In this document: in pieces, positions 13,807-22,043 of the stretch
Layout of the letters: each line of letters starts with the position of its first letter
Position numbering within the stretch: the first letter of the stretch is position 1
From: Bacillota bacterium
Lineage (GTDB): Bacteria; Bacillota_A; Clostridia; Lutisporales; Lutisporaceae
Length of the DNA: 23,447 nucleotides
Direction of reading: 5' to 3'
Assembly (NCBI GenBank): GCA_022706865.1
Contig: JAKJBT010000014.1
Location: 1 to 23,447 of the forward strand
Made by a program: the position numbers and the translations under genes
Notes under the pieces: model-generated
Database searches by the model: none
Told to the model about the DNA's origin: nothing
The model's input: only the letters and a program-made list of their open reading frames with translations

Positions 13807-14523
13807 CTAACCTCTTAGATCATCCAGTATTCTTTTCTTATCCTCGTTCATATCCTTAACACTTTTTATCATTCTTGCAGGTATTCCTGCCACAACCGTA
13901 TCGGGTTCTACATTTTTGGTTACCACTGAACCTGCTGCAACAACTGCTCCCTTTCCTATACGCACACCTTCAAGTACAACAGCATTTGCACCAATAAGGA
14001 CGTTATCCTCAATGATAACAGGATCGGCACTTGGTGGTTCAAGGACTCCGGCAATCACTGAACCTGCTCCTATATGGCAGTTGCTGCCTATAGTAGCTCT
14101 GGCACCAAGTACTGCGTTCATGTCAATCATAGTGTTTTCGCCTATTTCGGCACCGATATTGATAACTGCGCCCATCATGACCACTGCATTCTTGTGTATA
14201 AGAACCTTATCCCTTATGACCGCACCCGGTTCAATCCTGGCATCAACATGCCTGGTGTCAAGCAGGGGTATAGCTGAATTTCTTCTGTCGTATTCCAGTT
14301 CAAAGCTGCTTATTAAGCTTTTATTGTCTGACAGGAATTTTTCAATATCTGCGTTATCGCCGAACAATACCCAGAAATTATCCGTTCCGTATGCTCTTAT
14401 GCCGCTCATTGTGACTCCTTTTAAACAGCCGTTGACATAAGCCTTGACAGGTGTTACTTTTTTGGATTCTTTAATATATCTGGCAATTTCATATGGATCA
14501 GTAATATCCAATTTTTGATTCAT
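13807..14523 (-). CDS. dapH: Tetrahydrodipicolinate N-acetyltransferase
   Basis: DapH acetylates L-tetrahydrodipicolinate in the acetylase branch of diaminopimelate synthesis. The 238 residues are the DapH length rather than that of succinylase DapD. The N-terminus '[24 protein letters not shown]' matches DapH. From about residue 95 there are left-handed beta-helix hexapeptide repeats ([60 protein letters not shown]). I start at ATG 14523, whose A shares a base with the dapB stop (TGATG), typical of coupling; GAGGAG lies 8 bases upstream. A TTG one codon earlier is possible. It makes the operon an acetylated-intermediate pathway, which then needs an aminotransferase and a deacetylase. Confidence 0.95.
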   Translation of the reverse strand: MNQKLDITDPYEIARYIKESKKVTPVKAYVNGCLKGVTMSGIRAYGTDNFWVLFGDNADIEKFLSDNKSLISSFELEYDRRNSAIPLLDTRHVDARIEPGAVIRDKVLIHKNAVVMMGAVINIGAEIGENTMIDMNAVLGARATIGSNCHIGAGSVIAGVLEPPSADPVIIEDNVLIGANAVVLEGVRIGKGAVVAAGSVVTKNVEPDTVVAGIPARMIKSVKDMNEDKKRILDDLRG

Positions 14524-15287
14524 CAAATCAGCTCCTCAAGCATTGTTTTCATGGTGTAATATCCCTTTGGTTTTGAGGCTATATAACGTGCCGCCCTGAT
14601 CGCACCGCGTCCGAACATGTCACGGGAAAGGGCAGAATGCTTTATTTCGATTACTTCATCCTTTCCGGCGAAAAATACTGTATGTTCACCGGGGATGGTT
14701 CCGCCTCTAATAGCGGATATTCCAATCTCATTGGGCTTTCTCTTTTCCCGGATCTTCGACCTGTCATAAACAAACTCAAGGCCGTCACTAATCTGGTTTT
14801 TCAATTCATTGGCTATCATCATGGCAGTGCCGCTGGGAGCATCTTTTTTCTCGTTATGGTGCTTTTCAAGTATTTCAATATCGAATTCATCCCCTAAGGT
14901 TGCGGCCGCCTTTAAAGCCAAATCAATCAAAACCCTGATGCCGATGCTCATGTTTGCGGATACAAATACAGGTATGGATTCCGATGCCTGCTTCAGCATT
15001 TCCAGATCCTTCTCAGAAAGTCCTGTTGTCCCTGTTACAAGGGCTGTGTGATTCTTGACACAATAGTCTACAGTATCGGGTATCATTTCGGGATTTGAAA
15101 AGTCCACTACAACATCAGCGTTGACTTCGGCTTCCTTGAAGCTCCGGTATACAGGATAGCTGTTTGGCAGCTTTGAGGGATTTCTTGTCACACCTGCCGC
15201 TATGCTTATGTCATCACATCCCTGGGCAAGCCTTGTAATCACCTGGCCCATTTTACCATTGCAGCCGTTTATAATTAGCTTAATCAA
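14523..15287 (-). CDS. dapB: 4-hydroxy-tetrahydrodipicolinate reductase
   Basis: DapB reduces the DapA product with NAD(P)H. The 254 residues carry the N-terminal dinucleotide-binding motif '[11 protein letters not shown]', 'VVVDFSNPE', '[10 protein letters not shown]' and the catalytic block [15 protein letters not shown] with His143, His144 and Lys147/148. The start is TTG with GGGGGT upstream, 5 bases after dapA. Its stop overlaps the dapH start by one base. Both unusual start and tight spacing suggest translational coupling within the operon. Confidence 0.97.
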   Translation of the reverse strand: MIKLIINGCNGKMGQVITRLAQGCDDISIAAGVTRNPSKLPNSYPVYRSFKEAEVNADVVVDFSNPEMIPDTVDYCVKNHTALVTGTTGLSEKDLEMLKQASESIPVFVSANMSIGIRVLIDLALKAAATLGDEFDIEILEKHHNEKKDAPSGTAMMIANELKNQISDGLEFVYDRSKIREKRKPNEIGISAIRGGTIPGEHTVFFAGKDEVIEIKHSALSRDMFGRGAIRAARYIASKPKGYYTMKTMLEELI

Positions 15288-15292
15288 ACAAG

Positions 15293-16180
15293 TTACCCCC
15301 TTAATTCAAATCCGGAGTTTATCAGTTCGTTCTTCAGCCTGTTCAGGTTGCTTTCTGACATATCAACAAGGGGAAGCCTCAATTTGCCGACATTCATACC
15401 CAGAAGATTCATGGCGGTCTTTACCGGAATCGGATTGACCTCACAGAAAAGGGCATCATTCAGCTTCTTTATGTCAAGCTGAAGCTTCATGGCAGTTTTC
15501 ACATCACCCTTCAGGAAGCTGTCAACCATATCATGCATTATTTTGGGCGCTATATTTGCCACTACCGAAATAACACCGATTCCGCCGACCGAGAGAAGAG
15601 GGACCACCTGGTCATCGTTTCCGGAATACATGCAGAAATTCTCATCGCAGAATGTTCCTATTTCAACAACCTGGCTTATGTTTCCGCTTGCTTCTTTTAC
15701 GCCGTCGATATTCTTGTGGCTGGAAAGAGCCTTTAAAGTATCTGGGTTTGTATTGATTCCAGTCCTGCCTGGGACATTGTAAATTATAACCGGAATGTTT
15801 ATGGAGTCTGCTATTGCGGTGTAGTGTGCAATAAGGCCTTTTTGCGTGGTTTTATTGTAATAAGGAGTAACGCACAGAACTCCATTGCATCCGACAGATT
15901 CAGCATATTTCGACAGTTCTATGGAGTGATGGGTATCGTTGCTTCCGGTGCCTGCAATAACCGGAATCCTGCCGGCAATTCTGTCCACGGTGAATTTATA
16001 TGCCGCTTTTTTCTCATCATCCGACATTGTGGGTGCTTCACCGGTGGTACCGCATATTATTATTGCATCTGTACCGTTTTCAACATGCCAATCCAATAAT
16101 TCTCCAAGTTTGCTGAAATCTACTCCATTGTCATTGAACGGGGTAACGATTGCAACCCCGGAACCTTTGAATATTGCCAT
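15293..16180 (-). CDS. dapA: 4-hydroxy-tetrahydrodipicolinate synthase
   Basis: DapA condenses pyruvate with aspartate semialdehyde via a Schiff base. The 295 residues fit the TIM-barrel family. Key residues: Thr45-Thr46 in CGTTGE, Tyr134 in [10 protein letters not shown] and the Schiff-base Lys162 in GVKEASG. 'AGTGSN' and 'TPYYNK' are also conserved. Start ATG has GAGGAGG 7 bases upstream. It is 25 bases after asd in the operon. Lysine feedback residues were not assessed. Confidence 0.98.
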   Translation of the reverse strand: MAIFKGSGVAIVTPFNDNGVDFSKLGELLDWHVENGTDAIIICGTTGEAPTMSDDEKKAAYKFTVDRIAGRIPVIAGTGSNDTHHSIELSKYAESVGCNGVLCVTPYYNKTTQKGLIAHYTAIADSINIPVIIYNVPGRTGINTNPDTLKALSSHKNIDGVKEASGNISQVVEIGTFCDENFCMYSGNDDQVVPLLSVGGIGVISVVANIAPKIMHDMVDSFLKGDVKTAMKLQLDIKKLNDALFCEVNPIPVKTAMNLLGMNVGKLRLPLVDMSESNLNRLKNELINSGFELRG

Positions 16181-16205
16181 TTCAGATCCTCCTCACATAT
16201 ATTCA

Positions 16206-17198
16206 TTACTTGCTGCTGATTAACAGCTCAGCTATCTGTACTGCGTTTGTGGCCGCACCCTTTCGGATATTGTCTGCAACCACCCAAAGGTTTACTCCGT
16301 AATCTACCGAATAATCCCTTCTTATTCTTCCGACAAATACTTCATCTCTGCCTGATGCATTAGTTGCAAGCGGATAGATGCAGTTTGCCGGATCATCCTG
16401 CACAATTATTCCCGGACTGCTGCTCAACAGTTCTTTAAGCTCATCAAGGTCAAAGTCCTTTTCAAATTCCACATTTATTGATTCCGAATGTCCGTTGTAA
16501 ACAGGTACACGGACAGTAGTTGCCGTGATTCTCAGGCTTTGGTCGTCAAAAATCTTTTTGGTTTCATCGACCATTTTTATTTCTTCCTTCGTATAACCGT
16601 TATCCAGGAATACGTCTATATGGGGGAGACAGTTATAGGCGATGGGGTGGGGATATGTTTTTGGAGCATTCCCTTTTATACCCTCCTCCAGATCGACAAC
16701 TCCTTTTACACCGGTTCCTGAGACAGCCTGGTATGTGGAATATACAATCCGTTTAATCTTATATTTATCATGAAGCGGTTTTAACGCAACCACTGCTTGT
16801 ATTGTTGAACAATTAGGATTCGAAATTATACCGTTGTGAGCCTTTACCGCCTGAGGGTTCACTTCCGGAACTACAAGGGGAACATGGGGATCCATTCTAA
16901 AAGCACTGCTGTTATCTACAACAACAACACCTTTTGAAGCTGCAATGGGGGAATATTTTTTGCTGGTTTCCCCGCCTGCCGAGAACAGCGCAATGTCTAT
17001 ATGCCTGTCGAAGGATTTTTCGTTAAGCTCTTCAACCACATATTCCTTTCCGCTGAAAGTGATTTTGGTGCCTGCAGATTTTGCACTGGCAAAAGCATAA
17101 AAGTTAGCTATTGGGAACTGCCTCTCTTCAAGTATCTTGAGAAACATTCTTCCAACCATGCCGGTTGCACCAACAACTGCTACATCATACTTGTTCAT
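16206..17198 (-). CDS. asd: Aspartate-semialdehyde dehydrogenase
   Basis: Asd reduces aspartyl phosphate to aspartate semialdehyde. The 330 residues include GATGMVG (10-16, NADP binding), 'VVDNSSAFR', the catalytic Cys130 in SNPNCSTIQ, 'GTGVKGVVDLEEG' and the His of 'NGHSESIN'. I set the start at ATG 17198, with AAAGGAGG 7 bases upstream. The frame runs further upstream to 17441, but that part is the lysine riboswitch and is not coding. It is the first gene of the operon, so its expression depends directly on the riboswitch decision. Confidence 0.97.
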   Translation of the reverse strand: MNKYDVAVVGATGMVGRMFLKILEERQFPIANFYAFASAKSAGTKITFSGKEYVVEELNEKSFDRHIDIALFSAGGETSKKYSPIAASKGVVVVDNSSAFRMDPHVPLVVPEVNPQAVKAHNGIISNPNCSTIQAVVALKPLHDKYKIKRIVYSTYQAVSGTGVKGVVDLEEGIKGNAPKTYPHPIAYNCLPHIDVFLDNGYTKEEIKMVDETKKIFDDQSLRITATTVRVPVYNGHSESINVEFEKDFDLDELKELLSSSPGIIVQDDPANCIYPLATNASGRDEVFVGRIRRDYSVDYGVNLWVVADNIRKGAATNAVQIAELLISSK

Positions 17199-17213
17199 TT
17201 GATTGCCTCCTTT

Positions 17214-17248
17214 AAAATTAAAGTGCCAGCCTGGTAAAAAGCTGACAC
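17214..17248 (-). terminator. Riboswitch expression-platform terminator
   Basis: On the minus strand GTGTCAGC (17241-17248) pairs with GCTGGCAC (17223-17230), one wobble, followed by TTTAATTTT (17214-17222). The asd ribosome site comes straight after. A second small hairpin, ATTCAG/CTGAAT (17262-17281), competes with a TGAATAA/TTATTCA pairing just upstream and may be part of the switch. Confidence 0.65.
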
Positions 17249-17297
17249 GAAAAAGATATCTATTCAGGAAAAAAACTGAATAAACACACTTATTCAT

Positions 17298-17481
17298 GTA
17301 TAGCTCTCCACCGGAGGTTGTGCATAGACTCACCGGTGACAGTCCGGACCCTGTTTGAGCCAGGACCAGGTCAGAAATCTGTGGCATATTTCCGCCTTCG
17401 GCGCTTTTACCTTTCTGGAGATTCGGGAAGCCACATCCCAATTCTGAATGCCCATACTATTTAAAAGCGCGCCTCTATCCT
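17298..17481 (-). promoter_or_regulatory. Lysine riboswitch (L box)
   Basis: The minus strand shows the conserved lysine aptamer elements in order: GATAGAGGCGCGC, an AGTATGG-type loop segment, GGTAAAAGCGCCGAAGG, then CTGTCACCGG and the closing GGAGAGCTAT. GATAG and CTATAC ends form P1. These match known lysC/asd L boxes. Lysine binding would favour the downstream terminator and shut off the asd-dapA-dapB-dapH-lysC operon. Confidence 0.95.
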
Positions 17482-17510
17482 AGAATAGAAACTTTTCTTA
17501 AATTAGAATA

Positions 17511-17539
17511 ATACTATCATAGGGTTTAGAACGTGTCAA
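17511..17539 (-). promoter_or_regulatory. Sigma-A promoter of the lysine operon
   Basis: On the minus strand TTGACA (17534-17539, perfect -35) is followed after 17 bases by TAGTAT (17511-17516). The expected start, about 17504, lies some 25 bases before the riboswitch aptamer. Confidence 0.8.
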
Positions 17540-17623
17540 CAGCAAATATTTATTTTTATTCATATATTGCTATGATTATAAATGCAATAGTATTCATACT
17601 GCTTAACATTGCAGGATAAAAAT

Positions 17624-17659
17624 TTGAAATGCAGAACCATATAATATACAATATTATAT
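17624..17659 (+). promoter_or_regulatory. Promoter of the M20 amidohydrolase with overlapping inverted repeat
   Basis: TTGAAA (17624-17629), 17 bases, TACAAT (17647-17652). A 9-bp inverted repeat, ATATAATAT (17639-17647) with its complement (17651-17659), spans the -10. The repeat is AT-only and could be chance, but its placement fits an operator. Confidence 0.6.
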
Positions 17660-17696
17660 ATGAATAACTCGAAAGTACTTTGCAAGGAGTGATACT

Positions 17697-18863
17697 TTGC
17701 TATTTATTGATGATATAGTAGAAGCCCTTATGGATGAGGTTATCTCAGTAAGACGATATTTGCACAAGATTCCGGAAAAGGGACTCAATGAGCATGAAAC
17801 AACCAGGTACATATATGAATATTTGAAGGATTTGGGTATAAATGCTGAAATAAGTCCGGCAGGAACCGGGGTAATAGCATACATTGAAGGCAGGCCCGGA
17901 TCAAAGACCATAGCTTTCAGAGCAGATATAGATGCATTATCAATTGAAGAACAGACCGGAGCAGAGTATTGTTCAAAAAATAAGGGCTTTATGCATGCCT
18001 GCGGTCATGATGGCCATACTGCTGTGCTGCTTGGCTTTGCTAAATTATTGGCTGGTCTGGGAAATGTATTGGACAATAATGTGCTGCTGGTATTCCAGCC
18101 TGCGGAAGAAGGCCCCGGAGGAGCGGAAATAATCGTAAACAATGGGGTACTTGAGAAGTATAACGTAAGCTGCATATTCGGGTTACACATATTTCCGGAT
18201 ATTGAAGAAGGCAAGATAGGCTGCCGGCCAGGAGCACTAATGGCACAGACAGGGGAATTCGATTTGTACGTAGAAGGCAGGAGCTGTCATGGAGCAATGC
18301 CTCATAAAGGGAATGACGCCCTTGTTGCGGCTTCAAATGTTCTGTTGGCTCTTAATACCATAGTCAGCAGATTTACGGATCCTTTGGAGCCGGCAGTTGT
18401 AACAGTGGGGAAAATGGTTTGCGGTGAAAGGATGAATGTAATCGCAGGTGAAGCATTACTGCAAGGAACCATGCGTGCTTTTAACGATACTACCTATAAT
18501 ACTTTGAAAAACCGTGTGATAAAAATGGCTGATTCCATAAGCGGTGCATACGGATGCAGCTGCAGATATGAAATACGTGATATGTATCCAGCTGTTCACA
18601 ATGACGAAAGGCTTTACAAAATACTTCGGGAGGATATTGGAGCTGAAGATTTTGTATATATGAATCCCCTTATGCTTGCAGAGGATTTTTCATATTATCA
18701 GAGAAGGATACCCGGTTTGTTTTTTATGCTGGGGGCAGGCAACAGGGAGAAGGGCTATATACATCCTCTTCACAGCAACAAGTTCAATTTCAATGATGAA
18801 ATACTGATTACCGGAGTACAGCTGTTTTATAATTTATTGAGAAAATGTAAGCAATTCCAGTGA
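17697..18863 (+). CDS. M20D amidohydrolase, candidate N-acetyl-diaminopimelate deacetylase
   Basis: This 388-residue zinc-dependent deacylase belongs to the M20D/hippurate hydrolase-like family. Metal-site motifs are present: ACGHDGHTA (Cys102, His104), QPAEEGPGGA (Glu137/138), GLHIFPDIEEG (His164) and HPLHSNKF near the end. The lid-domain segment 'GRSCHGAMPHKGNDAL' is also typical. Start is TTG with AAGGAGTG upstream. Family members cut N-acyl amino acids. One of them (YkuR/DapL-type) removes acetyl from N-acetyl-LL-diaminopimelate. The gene is divergent from an operon with the acetyltransferase DapH, which supports that role, but the gene is not under the riboswitch and the substrate is inference. 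Confidence 0.85.
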   Translation: MLFIDDIVEALMDEVISVRRYLHKIPEKGLNEHETTRYIYEYLKDLGINAEISPAGTGVIAYIEGRPGSKTIAFRADIDALSIEEQTGAEYCSKNKGFMHACGHDGHTAVLLGFAKLLAGLGNVLDNNVLLVFQPAEEGPGGAEIIVNNGVLEKYNVSCIFGLHIFPDIEEGKIGCRPGALMAQTGEFDLYVEGRSCHGAMPHKGNDALVAASNVLLALNTIVSRFTDPLEPAVVTVGKMVCGERMNVIAGEALLQGTMRAFNDTTYNTLKNRVIKMADSISGAYGCSCRYEIRDMYPAVHNDERLYKILREDIGAEDFVYMNPLMLAEDFSYYQRRIPGLFFMLGAGNREKGYIHPLHSNKFNFNDEILITGVQLFYNLLRKCKQFQ

Positions 18864-18904
18864 TTCATGGAATGCAGTACATATGAAGAACAGGAGGTTG
18901 GGAA

Positions 18905-20212
18905 ATGGGTAAGATAATAAAATTTCTTGTTTTGGCTGTTTTGGTAATGACTATGCTTCCGGCGGCTGCATATGCAGACAGTATTGACACCGGCTGGAAA
19001 GGCTATGGGCTTTATAACCTTAATAAGTCGGATGTCAGTATTACCAATGAAACAGACAATATTACAATAAACGGAGAAAAAGTTACTGCTGTATACGAAT
19101 ATACTATAAAGTCCAATGCCGATAAGGACATATCAGTTAATTTCGGTATACCCGATAATGGAATTGTAAAGTTCAGTATTTATGACGGGAGCAAATATCT
19201 GAACTACAAAACAAGAAATACTTCATACCTCAAGAGTACCTATGGAGCAGAGAATCTTCAGACTCCTGACGGCAGATGGTATTTATTCACTATGGTATTT
19301 AAACCCGGGCAAACGAGGTCTATAAGTGTCAGCTTTGAAGCTCAAATGATAAAAGCGGAGAATGATACATACGGATTGAGTTTCTTCAAGGATAGGGGTT
19401 ATTCCTATGCAATAAATAGTGAGAGAACCTCTATGACTTTGAATCTTTCAGATTTTAAGCCTTATTATATATATGAGCTTGAAGGAGTAAAGGAAGAGCA
19501 GATCTCCAATGACGGAGTTGCTGTATTTTCCTTCAGCGGAGACTATGGGAACGGAATATTCCTGAGATACCAGCCTATTGACAAAATGGCATTGGACAGC
19601 CTTGGGAAAAGTACGTACAAAAAGCCGAAATCCATAGTCAAAGCCTTCAATGAAAAAAAATATGAGGAAGCACTTGCTCTTTGCAATGAATATATAAACT
19701 CACCCTCAGACAGCAGCTTGAATCTTGAACAGGTAAAGTTTATAAGAGCTGAATGTATAAGGCTGTCAGGAAATCATACAGAGTATTTGAGCACAGTGGA
19801 GCAGCTTGACATATCTCAGCTTTATCCGGGAAGGATACGGTTCAAAATATTTCATGACAGGCTGATAGCATATAAAAATACCGGAAATGACGAAGGGGTG
19901 AACACGATACTCAAAGAGTTGGTCCCGGAAACTGAACAAATCTATCCTTTTCTTTATCATTGGCTTGTAAGAAATGGTTACAAGCTTGAAGAAGCTGAGC
20001 CGGCTGCAGAAGATGCAGCACCTCAGAAGGATCAGGCTGGTGCTGCTGTAAATAAGGGTTTTGACGTGCTTGGGGCGGTTATTGGTTTTTTCACTTTTAT
20101 TACTGAAAGCCGATGGACATATGTTATATTAGGCTTCCTTGCCGGATTCATTATAGGAAGGCTTACAAAGAGAAAGAAGAAAAGCAAATCTGTTTATCTT
20201 TTTAGGGATTAA
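18905..20212 (+). CDS. Secreted, C-terminally membrane-anchored protein of unknown function
   Basis: The 435-residue protein starts with a clear signal peptide (hydrophobic 8-20, cleavage likely after Ala-Tyr-Ala at residue 24). Residues 25-220 look like a beta-rich extracellular domain (GWKGYGLYNLNKSDVSITNE; AVYEYTIKSNADKDISVNFG). Residues ~235-350 are helical and TPR-like (KSIVKAFNEKKYEEALALCNEYINSP). An acidic Ala-rich linker is followed by a transmembrane segment (about 405-422, 'YVILGFLAGFIIGRL') and a basic tail (TKRKKKSKS), placing the bulk outside. No catalytic motif is recognised. It follows the M20 gene by 41 bases with AGGAGG upstream, and may be cotranscribed. The family is not known to me. 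Confidence 0.75.
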   Translation: MGKIIKFLVLAVLVMTMLPAAAYADSIDTGWKGYGLYNLNKSDVSITNETDNITINGEKVTAVYEYTIKSNADKDISVNFGIPDNGIVKFSIYDGSKYLNYKTRNTSYLKSTYGAENLQTPDGRWYLFTMVFKPGQTRSISVSFEAQMIKAENDTYGLSFFKDRGYSYAINSERTSMTLNLSDFKPYYIYELEGVKEEQISNDGVAVFSFSGDYGNGIFLRYQPIDKMALDSLGKSTYKKPKSIVKAFNEKKYEEALALCNEYINSPSDSSLNLEQVKFIRAECIRLSGNHTEYLSTVEQLDISQLYPGRIRFKIFHDRLIAYKNTGNDEGVNTILKELVPETEQIYPFLYHWLVRNGYKLEEAEPAAEDAAPQKDQAGAAVNKGFDVLGAVIGFFTFITESRWTYVILGFLAGFIIGRLTKRKKKSKSVYLFRD

Positions 20213-20216
20213 AACA

Positions 20217-20245
20217 GAATAATGCATGAATAAATTCACATAATA
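20217..20245 (+). promoter_or_regulatory. Sigma-G-like promoter for the spore protein gene
   Basis: GAATA (20217-20221), 17 bases, CATAATA (20239-20245) fits the forespore sigma-G consensus (gmATR and cATnmTA). The start at about 20252 would leave a ~40-base leader. The match with a SASP gene makes it credible. Confidence 0.65.
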
Positions 20246-20290
20246 TTGCTATCCGATGCATTAAAAAACAATTCTTGAGGAAGTGATATT

Positions 20291-20479
20291 ATGAAGTCAA
20301 AAAAGGCAAAGAAAAAACAAATCAAACTGACCCCCGAAGATGAAATGAAATATGAAATAGCAAATGAACTTGGTCTTGGAGAGAAGCTGTCTCAAGTCGG
20401 ATGGGGAGGTCTGACGGCAGAAGAGACCGGAAGGATAGGCGGACTTATCACCAGGAAGAAAAGGCGCTTATCAAGTTGA
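20291..20479 (+). CDS. Small acid-soluble spore protein, SspF-like alpha/beta family
   Basis: The 62-residue basic protein carries the SASP core: 'MKYEIANELGLGEKLSQVGWGGLTAEETGRIGG', close in pattern to SspF (KYE-A-x-LG ... GWG-(E/G)-ARDAG). Alpha/beta SASPs coat and protect spore DNA and are degraded at germination by the GPR protease, which cuts within the E-I-A segment present here. The lysine-rich N-terminus (KSKKAKKKQIK) is an extension. AGGAAG ribosome site precedes ATG. The sigma-G-like promoter at 20217-20245 and a following hairpin make it a single-gene unit. Confidence 0.85.
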   Translation: MKSKKAKKKQIKLTPEDEMKYEIANELGLGEKLSQVGWGGLTAEETGRIGGLITRKKRRLSS

Positions 20480-20493
20480 TTAAATGTATAATC

Positions 20494-20522
20494 ACAGCCG
20501 CATAATGCGGCTGTTGCTCTTG
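20494..20522 (+). terminator. Hairpin terminator after the spore protein gene
   Basis: ACAGCCGC (20494-20501) pairs with GCGGCTGT (20507-20514) around ATAAT; the following TGCTCTTG is only weakly U-rich. The position 15 bases after the stop supports a terminator of modest strength. Confidence 0.65.
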
Positions 20523-20551
20523 AGTGCAATCAATGAAAGGATGGGTATCCG

Positions 20552-21277
20552 ATGGAAATTTATAAAAAAGCAGCAGAATTAATAAAAAAATGCAAGCCTT
20601 CAGTAGTGCTGACAGGAGCCGGAATTTCTACGGAAAGCGGTATCCCCGATTTCAGAAGCCCCGGCAGCGGACTGTGGGAGAAGGTAGACCCCATGGAGGC
20701 TCTGTCAACTGAAGTACTGTATAAAAACCCAAAAAAATTCTATGATTTAGGTTTTAAAATCATAACTTCCATGAAGGATGCTGTTCCGAATAAGGCTCAT
20801 TATTTAGTTGCGGAACTGGAGGAGAAAGGGCTGGTTAACCTTGTAGTGACGCAAAACATTGACGGATTGCATCATAAGGCAGGCAGCAGAAATGTATATG
20901 AGGTTCATGGAACTGCCAGGACCTGCAGCTGTGACAGCTGCGGAGAAACATATGATACCGGCATAATAGAAAAACGGATAAGAGCGGGAGAGATTCCGCC
21001 CAAATGCAGATGCAAAGGAATAATACGGCCTGATGTGGTGCTTTTCGGGGACATGCTCCCCAACTGCTTTTACGACAGCATCAGGAAAGTTGAAGAAGCA
21101 GAGCTTCTGATAGTAATAGGATCCAGCCTCTCGGTGGCTCCGGTAAACTATCTTGCGGAAATGTGCAACAGGCTTCTGATAATAAATCTGGGAGAGACTA
21201 GTTATGACTGGAAGAGTGATCTAATAATAAGGGAAAGCATCTCTTCAGCCTTAGAAAGGATTGTGGGTTTCATATGA
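20552..21277 (+). CDS. cobB: NAD-dependent protein deacylase (sirtuin)
   Basis: Sirtuins remove acetyl or other acyl groups from lysines, using NAD+. The 241 residues contain the NAD motif TGAGISTESGIPDFR (21-35), TQNIDGLHHKAG (100-111), the catalytic His119 in EVHGT, and a Zn site CxxC/CxC (Cys127, Cys130, Cys152, Cys154). 'VVLFGDMLP' and 'IGSSLSVAPVN' complete the Rossmann core. The second Zn pair has one intervening residue instead of the more common two or more, a minor deviation. The stop overlaps the next gene by four bases (ATGA), so the methyltransferase is likely translationally coupled. Confidence 0.95.
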   Translation: MEIYKKAAELIKKCKPSVVLTGAGISTESGIPDFRSPGSGLWEKVDPMEALSTEVLYKNPKKFYDLGFKIITSMKDAVPNKAHYLVAELEEKGLVNLVVTQNIDGLHHKAGSRNVYEVHGTARTCSCDSCGETYDTGIIEKRIRAGEIPPKCRCKGIIRPDVVLFGDMLPNCFYDSIRKVEEAELLIVIGSSLSVAPVNYLAEMCNRLLIINLGETSYDWKSDLIIRESISSALERIVGFI

Positions 21278-22017
21278 GCTGTTATAATGTGCTGGCTGAA
21301 CTTTACGATATGTTTATGGAGGAAATTGACTACAAAGCCTGGTGCAGATATGTGGAGGATATTTTTAAAAGCTGCGGAGCTAGCCCGGTAAGAGTGCTTG
21401 ATATTGCATGCGGCACGGGAAATATTACAATTCAAATGTCAAAATCCGGTTATGATGTATGGGGGCTTGACATATCAACTGATATGCTGACTGTTGCAGA
21501 GAGCAAAGCAAGAGCTGAGAAGCAGAAAATAACATTTTTGAACCAGGATATGGCAAAGATGAATTTAAAGGAAAAATTCGATGCCGTGCTTTGTATGTGT
21601 GACGGTGTCAATTATATCAATGATGAGGAAGCCCTGAAAAATTATTTTAAGCTGGTTTATGAAAGGCTTGAAGAAAGAGGGATTTTCATTTTTGATATAA
21701 GCAGTTATTATAAGATCAGATATATAATTGGTAATAATACATTTTACGAAGAAAAAAATAATATGCATTATATTTGGAATAATAGTTTTGACGAAAAATC
21801 TGAGACTGTGGAAATGGACTTGATATTTTTTATTCCTGATAACGGGCTCTACAGAAAGTTCAGTGAATATCACATACAGAAAGCTTACAGGAGCGAATAC
21901 CTGGTCAAGCTGCTGAAAAGTACAGGATTTAAAGAAGTGAACTGCTTCGACGGTTTTAGCTTTAATAAGCCTGATGAGAAAAGCGAAAGAATCTTTTTTG
22001 CTGCTTTAAAGAAATAG
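21274..22017 (+). CDS. Class I SAM-dependent methyltransferase, substrate unknown
   Basis: The 247-residue protein has the SAM-binding motif VLDIACGTGN (41-50), the acidic loop 'VWGLDISTDMLTVAESKA', 'FLNQDMAKMNLKEKFDAVLCMCDGVNYI' and 'RGIFIFDISSYYKI', typical of the UbiE/YqeM-like small-molecule methyltransferase group. The substrate cannot be inferred. The ATG overlaps the sirtuin stop by four bases, and hslO follows 26 bases later. No Mur, tRNA or rRNA binding domain is visible. Confidence 0.85.
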   Translation: MSCYNVLAELYDMFMEEIDYKAWCRYVEDIFKSCGASPVRVLDIACGTGNITIQMSKSGYDVWGLDISTDMLTVAESKARAEKQKITFLNQDMAKMNLKEKFDAVLCMCDGVNYINDEEALKNYFKLVYERLEERGIFIFDISSYYKIRYIIGNNTFYEEKNNMHYIWNNSFDEKSETVEMDLIFFIPDNGLYRKFSEYHIQKAYRSEYLVKLLKSTGFKEVNCFDGFSFNKPDEKSERIFFAALKK

Positions 22018-22043
22018 ATTTTGATTGATAATTGGAGGAAATA

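Noticed and set aside
13916..14440. 174-codon frame antisense to dapH
   Set aside because: Regular hexapeptide-repeat codons leave the opposite strand open; composition is Pro/Ala/Ser/Thr-rich and there is no start signal.
17199..17441. N-terminal extension of about 81 codons on asd
   Set aside because: The frame is open, but it runs through the lysine riboswitch and terminator, has no ribosome site, and the AAAGGAGG-ATG at 17198 gives a normal-length Asd.
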